From Bdellovibrio sp. (GTDB lineage: Bacteria > Myxococcota > SpSt-1050): DNA of 23,835 nucleotides. A model generated the notes under the pieces. The model did not search any database, was not told the DNA's origin, and saw nothing but the letters and a program-made list of their open reading frames with translations. Of this stretch, positions 17,921 to 23,835 are shown in pieces. Within the stretch, counting starts at the first letter, position 1. Every line of letters begins with the position of its first letter. Both the position numbers and the translations under genes were made by a program. Location: contig DYEF01000098.1 of NCBI GenBank assembly GCA_020725805.1, positions 1 to 23,835 on the forward strand. Direction: 5' to 3'.

Positions 17921-18062
17921 GTAGTCTATTCAAATTCCAGAAAAACAGAAATAGAAATAAGAATTCAAACAATATAACACCGAAAGGGGGGTGAGGGATA
18001 TGAATGTATTTTATAGACATTTTGTTAAAATATTAAAAATAGTTTATTAATCAAAGGAGGTA

Positions 18063-18659
18063 ATTTGCTGGGGATGCTTTGATAATAGTAGAGCGCCTGA
18101 CTCTGGTTTAAGTTATAGAGATTATATAACAGGTAGTTACGAAACAAATTATGGTGATTTAACAGAATGTTTTCCGGAGATGGAGAAACTGTTCTTTGAT
18201 ACTAATTACAAATTTCAGTGCTCTGATAATGAAAAAATATTCCCCTGTATGAGTCATATTCTTGTAAAAAAACAGGAAGAAATAGTTAAATCCATTGATA
18301 CAAAACGTTGTACATCAGATGCAGATTGTGCTCTATGTGATACTCAGGGAGAGACAACAACTTTGCTGGGTAAAGACCAGATTTATGTAAAAAGTGAATG
18401 TTACAATATCTGTTCAATTCCTGTTAATATTGAAAATAAAAGAATCTGTTTACCTTATCTTGAAAGGACACAATTCTGGAATATGTTATGTTATGTGCCT
18501 GATGACCCGGATAAGAATTGTCCTCCTATGGATATATCGCGTGGTGAAGTATATTGTTCTAAAGGTAGTAAAAAATGTAGAAATATAGTAAGCGATTGTC
18601 CATACACAAAGGCTGTCTGTAATAAGGAGAAAGGAGTCTGTGAAGGGGTAAAGGAGTAA
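18063..18659 (+). pseudogene. Cys-rich lipoprotein-like gene lacking its start and signal peptide
   Basis: The frame is open from just after TAA 18048-18050 to TAA 18657-18659. Directly behind AAAGGAGG (18053-18060) it reads ATT TGC TGG GGA TGC, i.e. the WGC lipobox end seen in the upstream lipoprotein (VWGC), but the start codon and the hydrophobic run are missing. Then follow FDNSRAPDSGLSYRDYITGS and a Cys-rich body (RCTSDADCALC, CYNICS, VYCSKGSKKC-like, DCPYTKAVC). The first in-frame ATG, 18180, would give 159 residues with no signal peptide and no good ribosome binding site. A deletion of the 5' end is the simplest reading; ATT as a start is an alternative. Function unknown; it would be an exported Cys-rich surface protein if intact. 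Confidence 0.65.
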
Positions 18660-18690
18660 AAGAATTATTTCTTTTCCCCCTAAATCTATT

Positions 18691-18726
18691 ATGCCTGAGG
18701 GTTTTTATGCTCTCAGGCATTTTTTT
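18691..18726 (+). terminator. Intrinsic terminator after the second Cys-rich gene
   Basis: ATGCCTGAG (18691-18699) pairs with CTCAGGCAT (18712-18720) as a perfect 9-bp stem, followed by a run of seven T (18720-18726). Confidence 0.9.
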
Positions 18727-18798
18727 AAACATCTCAAAACAAGTTAAGTCAGAGCAATCACAACAGAAGATCCCATACATTCAGCGATTATTTTGTGC

Positions 18799-18827
18799 TT
18801 GTCAAAAGTGAACTGGTTGTATATAAA
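18799..18827 (+). promoter_or_regulatory. Probable sigma-70 promoter upstream of the LamG protein
   Basis: TTGTCA (18799-18804) and TATAAA (18822-18827) are 17 nt apart, each matching consensus at five of six positions. It lies in a 338-nt gap between the second Cys-rich gene and the LamG gene and would give a leader of about 165 nt. Nothing else in that gap is convincing; the A+T content makes chance matches easier. Confidence 0.5.
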
Positions 18828-18997
18828 TTTAAATGAGATAGTCAGTATTTTATCTTCTTCAATAAAAGGGAAGAATAATACATTATGAAAATTTACCGGA
18901 ATTGTTTCCTGCTTTATTTGGACATAAGATATATGTGGGGTTTGTTTGTAAAGAGATGAAATGAGATTAAAAAGTAAATAGAACAAGGAGAATAGAG

Positions 18998-21757
18998 ATG
19001 AAAAAATTCAGGACATCAAAAAAGGTCTTTTTGGAAGCGTTGGTTTTGCTTGTGACAACGGCTTTTGCTCTACAGACTGAAGCGGCTGTCTATAGAGATG
19101 ATTTTTCGGGCGGTATTAATTCTTCTCACTGGACGGTAAATTCGGGTATTTTCACCGTTGACGATTCACTTGGTAGTATTCATATAAGCAAATCATTCGG
19201 AGGCTCCGGTGCTCCGAGTGAGTGGGCAAGAATTCATTTCAATCACGCTTTGTATGGTAATTTTGAGATATCCGTAGATTACAGGGATGCAAACCTCTCC
19301 GGTTGTCAGAATCAGATACAACTCAATCTGGTCTTCGGAGGACAATATGCGGCAAACAGAAGGGAAAACTGGTGTGAAAGCAGATATTCAGTCTGGCTTG
19401 ACCCTCCGCAGTCAACGGTCGGGGCAACAGGGACATCGGATACAGCCGGTACATTGAGGATAACCCGAACAGGCAGCACGGTCAGATTTTATGCGAACAA
19501 CACAATGATTTATGAAGGTGTTTTCAATAATTCTCCCGTAACTGATTTATGGTTGTCTTTACAGAATAACGGTTCTGCTGATGCCATCTCGGTAACTTTT
19601 GATAACTTCTCAGTTGTAGCCGATTCAATTGAGGGAATCTGTGTGCCTCCGCCTTCCGGTATGATTTCATGGTGGGGTGGAGATAACAATGCCCTTGACA
19701 TAGCCGGCTCAAATCACGGGACATTAATGAATGGAGCAACTTATACACAAGGTAAAGTAAGACAGGCTTTTAGTTTTGATGGGATTGACGATTATGTGGT
19801 AGTTCCTGATTCCCCTTCGCTTGATATAACTACCCAATTTACACTTGATGCCTGGGTCTATTCAAAAGGTAATCCGGGAGGATGGCCTGATAAAGCTATT
19901 ATTTCCAAAGTAGGTGGTTCTGGAGGTAATAATGGATACCAGATGGGCTTAACACCAGACGGAGCAAACTGGAAAGTTTTTTGTATTTTTAATGCAAACG
20001 GTGAAGGATGGCCCGCAAATTTTGTTGTGGGGGGAACTGTTACAAATAACGTCTGGTATCATATTGCCTGTACTTATGATAACAATGACCTAAAAATTTA
20101 CGTCAATGGAATACTTGTAGGAGCGAAAAATGTGGGAGCCAAAAGTGTAGTTAATTCATCTTCTACTCTTAGAATTAGTGGTGATGATAACGATCACGCA
20201 TATTTCTATGGCTATATTGACGAACCAGAAGTATTTAACCGGGCCCTTACTGCCGAAGAAATCGCTACGATTTATAATGCCGGAAGCTCCGGGAAATGCT
20301 TTACAGCAGATACCACACCTGATGCCTTCATATTTACAGATCAGACGGACGTTGATGTAAACAAGGTGATAACTTCAAATACAATCACTGTAAGCGGAAT
20401 CAATACACCTGTAGCCGTTTCAATCAGTTCCTGCACAGGCACAGACTGTGAATACCAGATCAATGGCGGCACTTGGACGTCGGATGCAGGTACAGTCCAG
20501 AACGGAGACGCAGTCGCGGTCCGTCAGAGGTCATCTGGTAATTACTCGACACAGACCGACCTGACACTTGATATCGGCGGAGTTACTGATACGTTCAGCG
20601 TAACGACGATGCCGATACCTCAATATACCCTTACAGTCATTAAATCAGGGACAGGTACAGGGACGGTGATGAGCAGTCCGGCAGGAATAGATTGTGGCTC
20701 AGACTGCACTGAGGAGTATGATTACAATACACAGGTTGTTCTGAAAGCCGTAGCGGATACAGGTTCGGCCTTTGCGGGTTGGAGCGGTGATTGTTCGGGT
20801 TCGGATGCAGAGATTACCGTTACAATGGATAAAGACAGGAGCTGCACTGCGACATTCACCCTTAATGAGTATACAATCATTACAACGGCTGACCCGCAGG
20901 CAGGCGGAAGTATTGTATGCAATCCAAATCCTGTAAATCACGGCTCAGTCTCTGTCTGCACGATAATAACGAATACAGGATATACGTTGCAGAGTGTAAC
21001 AGGCACCTGCGGAGGCTCGCTTAATGGTGACAAATACACAACGGATACTATAGTATCAGACTGTATGATTACGGCAGTCTTTGCCATCAACAGATATACA
21101 CTTATGGTGGATAAGTCAGGTACGGGGACAGGAACGGTGGCGAGCAGTCCGGCAGGAATAGATTGCGGGTCAGATTGTATGGAGGAGTACAACTACAATA
21201 CTCAGGTGATTCTGAATGCCGTAGCGGATACAGGTTCGGCATTTGCGGGTTGGAGCGGGGATTGTTCGGGTTCGGATGCAGAGATTACCGTTACAATGGA
21301 TAAAGACAGGAGTTGCACTGCGACATTTGTTATAAAGAGCGAGACGGATGCCGGATATGATGCAGGTAATGATACCGGAGAGGATGTAGCGGTTCAGGAT
21401 GTGTCGGGAGATGCGACGGAAGATGTTACAGCTGACACGATAACGGAGGATGTAGTAACGGATACAGCTGAGGATATTATTGCTGACACCGCAACGGAGG
21501 ATGTTATATCAGATGCTACGGTTGACGGAGGCGAAGATACTATCGATGCCGGTATAAAGGAAGACGCGGTGAGCGACACAATGTATGATACCGGAACAGA
21601 TGTGTTCGGTCAGGACGTATATGTAACAGACACATTAAGGGATACAGGGACAGAGGATGTAAAGGATATCGGCGGAATAAAGGATGTCCTCAATGTCGCA
21701 GATAAGGGAGAGGACGGGTCCGGCAGCGAGGGTTGTTCCTGCAGCCTTTTATATTAG
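18998..21757 (+). CDS. Large secreted LamG / InlB-like repeat protein with Asp-rich tail and GCSC C-terminus
   Basis: A 919-residue secreted protein. Signal peptide: KKFRTSKK, a hydrophobic core, and likely cleavage near TEA-AVY (about residue 30). Residues about 31-210 are a concanavalin-like beta-sandwich (YRDDFSGGINSSHWTV to VTFDNFSVVADS). Residues about 215-435 are a LamG (Laminin_G_3 type) domain with ISWWGGDNNALDIAGSNHG, FSFDGIDDYVVVP, WYHIACTYDNNDLKIYVNG and EPEVFNRALTAEEIATIYN. A linker domain (about 440-540) precedes three InlB B-repeat-like units, the first and third nearly identical. Residues about 780-905 are an Asp/Thr/Val-rich low-complexity tail, and the protein ends GCSCSLLY. 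ATG follows AAGGAG. LamG domains often bind glycans; a surface adhesive role is inferred. Confidence 0.9.
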   Translation: MKKFRTSKKVFLEALVLLVTTAFALQTEAAVYRDDFSGGINSSHWTVNSGIFTVDDSLGSIHISKSFGGSGAPSEWARIHFNHALYGNFEISVDYRDANLSGCQNQIQLNLVFGGQYAANRRENWCESRYSVWLDPPQSTVGATGTSDTAGTLRITRTGSTVRFYANNTMIYEGVFNNSPVTDLWLSLQNNGSADAISVTFDNFSVVADSIEGICVPPPSGMISWWGGDNNALDIAGSNHGTLMNGATYTQGKVRQAFSFDGIDDYVVVPDSPSLDITTQFTLDAWVYSKGNPGGWPDKAIISKVGGSGGNNGYQMGLTPDGANWKVFCIFNANGEGWPANFVVGGTVTNNVWYHIACTYDNNDLKIYVNGILVGAKNVGAKSVVNSSSTLRISGDDNDHAYFYGYIDEPEVFNRALTAEEIATIYNAGSSGKCFTADTTPDAFIFTDQTDVDVNKVITSNTITVSGINTPVAVSISSCTGTDCEYQINGGTWTSDAGTVQNGDAVAVRQRSSGNYSTQTDLTLDIGGVTDTFSVTTMPIPQYTLTVIKSGTGTGTVMSSPAGIDCGSDCTEEYDYNTQVVLKAVADTGSAFAGWSGDCSGSDAEITVTMDKDRSCTATFTLNEYTIITTADPQAGGSIVCNPNPVNHGSVSVCTIITNTGYTLQSVTGTCGGSLNGDKYTTDTIVSDCMITAVFAINRYTLMVDKSGTGTGTVASSPAGIDCGSDCMEEYNYNTQVILNAVADTGSAFAGWSGDCSGSDAEITVTMDKDRSCTATFVIKSETDAGYDAGNDTGEDVAVQDVSGDATEDVTADTITEDVVTDTAEDIIADTATEDVISDATVDGGEDTIDAGIKEDAVSDTMYDTGTDVFGQDVYVTDTLRDTGTEDVKDIGGIKDVLNVADKGEDGSGSEGCSCSLLY
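20624..21328 (+). repeat. Three InlB-like coding repeats in the LamG gene
   Basis: Units at 20624-20857, 20870-21082 and 21095-21328. The first and third are both 234 nt and nearly identical over their last 110 nt (from GTAGCGGATACAGG to CTGCACTGCGACAT), with only a handful of substitutions. The middle unit is 213 nt and divergent. Each carries paired Cys (for example DCGSDC and GDCSGSD), probably forming disulfides outside the cytoplasm. Confidence 0.88.
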
Positions 21758-21810
21758 AATGCTCTTTCGCCTTCGGCCTTCAATACTTTTTTCTGTGAAC
21801 TATGTTTCAA

Positions 21811-21885
21811 GGACATTGAGTAGGCTAAAGCCGTACCGAAATGTCCGACTTAGGTGGTGGCTTCGATACGCTTCGCTACTCAGCC
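21811..21885 (+). repeat. Palindromic repeat doublet (REP/BIME-like), 5' of the peptidase gene
   Basis: First unit 21811-21846: GGACATT (21811-21817) pairs with AATGTCC (21840-21846), with inner GGCT-AA-AGCC (21823-21832). Second unit, inverted, 21859-21885: on the - strand it reads GGCTGAGTAGCGAAGCGTAT then CGAAGCC. Both share the core TGAGTAG...(TA)(C/T)CGAA. The first unit recurs unchanged at 23734-23769. Confidence 0.85.
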
Positions 21886-21988
21886 AACTTATTAGCACTA
21901 TCGCCTTCAGCACTTCAGCCTTTAGCACCTTCTATGTAGTTGACACAATCATTTGATAGAGGGCTGTCAAAATAATGATATTTTATGA

Positions 21989-22016
21989 TTGTTTTCTTCG
22001 GGCAATAATCTATAAT
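21989..22016 (+). promoter_or_regulatory. Candidate promoter of the peptidase gene
   Basis: A perfect -10 TATAAT (22011-22016) with a weak -35 TTGTTT (21989-21994) at 16-nt spacing. Transcription would start close to AAAGGAGG at 22023, giving a very short leader. An inverted pair TTGACA (21940-21945) / TGTCAA (21965-21970) lies upstream and could be an operator. Tentative. Confidence 0.38.
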
Positions 22017-22036
22017 TGTCAGAAAGGAGGCTTATA

Positions 22037-23446
22037 ATGAAAAAACTGCTTATAGTATTTTTGTTCTGCTTACTTCTTTCTCCTTCTGTGCTCTATGCTG
22101 CCTTTGAGAATATCGCCCTGATTGAAGATACTGACGGCTCTATCAATTCCTCGGTAGCAATCGGAAATACATACCTCTCTAAGGCGAGCTGTGCATTCTT
22201 TAAGAAATACCCTCAGAACTTCGACGTGATTCTCTTCTTTACTACATACAAGACCACAATGTTCGGAACCCCTGAGGGGTGGGCGGTAAAGAGGAATATA
22301 AAGGGAATCGGATTCGATATGCCAACCGACCAGTCTTCGAAGTACTGCTCTGCAAACGGCAGACTCAGACACGCGATTAAACTTGCAGATATTGCTGTCT
22401 GGCCCGATAATCCCGAAGATGCCTACACCGGTGCAATAGGCGGTGTATATAACGGGCTCGAGGTGATAGGCCACGAAGTCGGACATCTCTGGCTTGTGGG
22501 TGCAAAGTATAAGGACGAAAACGGAAGTCATTGTACGCTACGGGCATTGATGCCTGATGCCCAGCCCTCCGGCGGAGAGTGCGACGGATACAAGGACTCC
22601 GACTTTCATATTCACTACTCGTATTACTTTGACTCCCGCTCAGTAATGTTCGGGAGTTTTATCGAGGACCTCGGAGGAGGGCAGTTCAGGTTTTATAATG
22701 AAAAGAGAGGGTTTTCACCGCTCGACCAGTACTTTATGGGATTACGGGATAAGAGCGAAGTACCAGAGATGCTTCTTGTAAATACAGGCAATATATCCGA
22801 TAGTTCGAATACTCCTCTTAAAAAGGGTGAGACAAAGACCATTAGCGGGAAGGGAGTAAAGGTAAATATCGGACAGATTATAGCGGCACTCGGAGACCGC
22901 GAGCCTGCTACCGAGCCCTGTCATATGAAGATGGCATTTGCAGTAATCTATCCGAAGGGTCAGGTTCCCTCCCATGCAGTTTTGCAGAAGGCCGAAAATT
23001 ACAGGGTAAAATTCGAGGAGTATTATATCTGGGCTACCTCCAACAGGGGCTCTGTGGATACCACTCTTGACGGCTCCGGAAAGGGCTCATCTTTTTGTCC
23101 CGCACCGCTTTCTGATGCCGGATATTCCGATATTTCCTATACGGATACCAATTATACCGATATAAGCCTTACTGATGTGAATTATGATATCTCAACTGAC
23201 TCTTTCATTACAGACGTCTCTTCTGATACCTATGTAAGTGATATTTCTGAGACAAAGGATGTCGTCCTCACAGATACAGAAGCCTCTGATACAGGTGCAG
23301 ATGTGCCGGTTAGAGAAGACGGGATGATTACGGAAGATATTTTCATTGAGGAAGATGCCATAGAAGAGGATATAACTGCGGTAAAAGATACAGCAAAAGA
23401 GAAGGCAGAAACCGATAGCGGTTGTTCCTGCAATTTACTATTTTAG
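22037..23446 (+). CDS. Secreted HExxH putative zinc metallopeptidase with Asp-rich tail and GCSC C-terminus
   Basis: From ATG 22037 (AAAGGAGG 6 nt upstream) the product has 469 residues; an upstream TTG at 22016 is less likely because the signal peptide begins at this ATG: MKKLLIVFLFCLLLSPSVLYAA, cleavage near YAA-F. The body (about 23-350) contains EVIGHEVGHLW with H146, E147 and H150 as a zinc-binding HExxH helix. Later motifs are SRSVMFGSFIEDLGGG and FSPLDQYFMGL. The metzincin extension HExxHxxGxxH is not met, so the third ligand is unclear. The tail (about 365-460) is Asp-rich with five-residue periods such as YSDIS, YTDTN and YTDIS, and the protein ends GCSCNLLF. Domain family by name is not recognised. 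REP-like repeats lie on both sides. Probably acts outside the cell or on the surface. Confidence 0.8.
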   Translation: MKKLLIVFLFCLLLSPSVLYAAFENIALIEDTDGSINSSVAIGNTYLSKASCAFFKKYPQNFDVILFFTTYKTTMFGTPEGWAVKRNIKGIGFDMPTDQSSKYCSANGRLRHAIKLADIAVWPDNPEDAYTGAIGGVYNGLEVIGHEVGHLWLVGAKYKDENGSHCTLRALMPDAQPSGGECDGYKDSDFHIHYSYYFDSRSVMFGSFIEDLGGGQFRFYNEKRGFSPLDQYFMGLRDKSEVPEMLLVNTGNISDSSNTPLKKGETKTISGKGVKVNIGQIIAALGDREPATEPCHMKMAFAVIYPKGQVPSHAVLQKAENYRVKFEEYYIWATSNRGSVDTTLDGSGKGSSFCPAPLSDAGYSDISYTDTNYTDISLTDVNYDISTDSFITDVSSDTYVSDISETKDVVLTDTEASDTGADVPVREDGMITEDIFIEEDAIEEDITAVKDTAKEKAETDSGCSCNLLF

Positions 23447-23550
23447 AATGCTCTTTGTATTGAATATTTGAGAGGGAATGTAGTCTTGTTGAGTATGATT
23501 GAATAGAATATCTGATTAGAAAAAAACCAAAGATTAAATCGCTGATAAAA

Positions 23551-23835
23551 GGGCGTTTAGTAGGCAAAGCTGTACCGAAATGTCCAAATGAGTTTGTCGC
23601 TTCGGTACACTCAATTACTCAGCGACCTTTAAATCGCAAGGACGTTGAGTAGCGAGCAAAGCGAGTATATCGAAACGCCTAATATAATCTTGGTTTCGAT
23701 GCACTCTATTACCCAGCGATCTTGGTATTAAAAGGACATTGAGTAGGCTAAAGCCGTACCGAAATGTCCGACTTAGGTGGTGGCTTTGGTATACTTTGCT
23801 ATAAAGTTTAAATTGGATGCTTCGAAATCCGTTGG
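23551..23835 (+). repeat. Cluster of palindromic (REP/BIME-like) repeats to the window end
   Basis: At least six units of the same family alternate in orientation: + 23551-23585, - 23596-23627, + 23640-23679, - about 23690-23725, + 23734-23769, and a degraded - unit from about 23782. The core TGAGTAG...TATCGAA or TACCGAA recurs, flanked by complementary arms. The + unit at 23734 is identical to that at 21811 and the similarity extends into GACTTAGGTGGTGGCTT. No coding sequence is seen between 23447 and the end. Confidence 0.85.

Larger units (their letters stand above)
17812..18024 (+). repeat. Promoter-leader cassette, copy 2
   Basis: Second copy of the block at 16512-16733. It retains the promoter, the ATG GGA start of the leader ORF, the pentanucleotide array (four units), the A-rich segment, CACCGAAAGG and the G run (six G rather than five). 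Differences are single substitutions. The leader frame from ATG 17875 reads through the four-unit array and continues to TGA 17992-17994, 39 codons, whereas copy 1 stops at codon 20. A second frame, ATG 18000 to TAA 18050, follows GGGGTGAGGG. Confidence 0.9.

Noticed and set aside
18744-18986. An 80-codon - strand open frame (TTG start) between the second Cys-rich gene and the LamG gene
   Set aside because: No ribosome binding site, rich in Phe/Ile as expected from AT-rich DNA, and it overlaps a good + strand promoter. A decayed gene remains possible but is not supported.
21754-21830. Frameshifted membrane helix and Arg cluster after GCSC, which would make a full MYXO-CTERM tail
   Set aside because: The alternative frames after the motif give no membrane helix with an Arg cluster in either gene, and both genes stop at the same place.
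21684-21956. A 90-codon + strand open frame overlapping the end of the LamG gene and the palindromic doublet
   Set aside because: It starts inside the LamG coding sequence in another frame, runs through the palindromic repeat, and its composition shows no recognisable protein.
23551-23835. Possible CRISPR array
   Set aside because: The units alternate in orientation, differ in length and sequence, and the distances between them are irregular. This fits REP-like palindromes, not direct repeats with uniform spacers.

Overview
This window has a conserved chromosomal half and an accessory half. The backbone is moderately GC-balanced and uses the standard bacterial code (ATG/TTG starts; TAA, TAG and TGA all end genes). 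The RpoB and RpoC sizes, the E. coli-type three-helix SecE, the tuf-rpmG-trnW-secE order, and secreted proteins with Asp-rich tails ending in a Gly-Cys-Ser-Cys motif fit a Gram-negative bacterium of the former Deltaproteobacteria (Myxococcota / Bradymonadota-like). This placement is an inference, not a proof.

Region 1 (1-12026) is the classical transcription/translation locus, all on the + strand: the 3' end of tuf, rpmG, tRNA-Trp(CCA), secE, nusG, rplK, rplA, an L10-leader autoregulatory RNA, rplJ, rplL, an intrinsic terminator/attenuator, rpoB and rpoC. It encodes EF-Tu, L33, SecE, NusG, the L11/L1/L10/L7-L12 stalk proteins and the two large RNA polymerase subunits.

Region 2 (12027-15551) is a tight three-gene + strand operon: a GH3-family acyl-adenylating enzyme, a HAD hydrolase, and a nitroreductase fused to a hot-dog thioesterase. 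A small-molecule acyl or amide pathway is plausible but the substrate is unknown.

Region 3 (15552-16429) is on the - strand: a phosphoglycolate-phosphatase-like HAD gene and, just past its stop, a 64-codon open frame without a start that looks like a gene remnant.

Region 4 (about 16430-18730) is clearly AT-rich. It holds two near-identical promoter-leader cassettes of about 215 bp, each with a textbook sigma-70 promoter (TTGACA-17-TATATT) and a TTCTC pentanucleotide array of 6 or 4 units. The first drives a Cys-rich lipoprotein. The second leads into a Cys-rich gene whose start codon and signal peptide appear deleted. Each gene ends in an intrinsic terminator.

Region 5 (18730-23835) has two large secreted proteins: a LamG / InlB-like-repeat protein and an HExxH putative metallopeptidase. 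Both end in a long Asp/Thr-rich tail and the same terminal motif (GCSC-x-L-L-Y/F), and their DNA similarity continues past the stop codon. Paired palindromic (REP/BIME-like) repeats lie on both sides of the peptidase gene and run to the window end.

The best candidates for something undescribed are the duplicated promoter-leader cassette with its length-variable repeat, and the short C-terminal Cys motif shared by the two secreted proteins.
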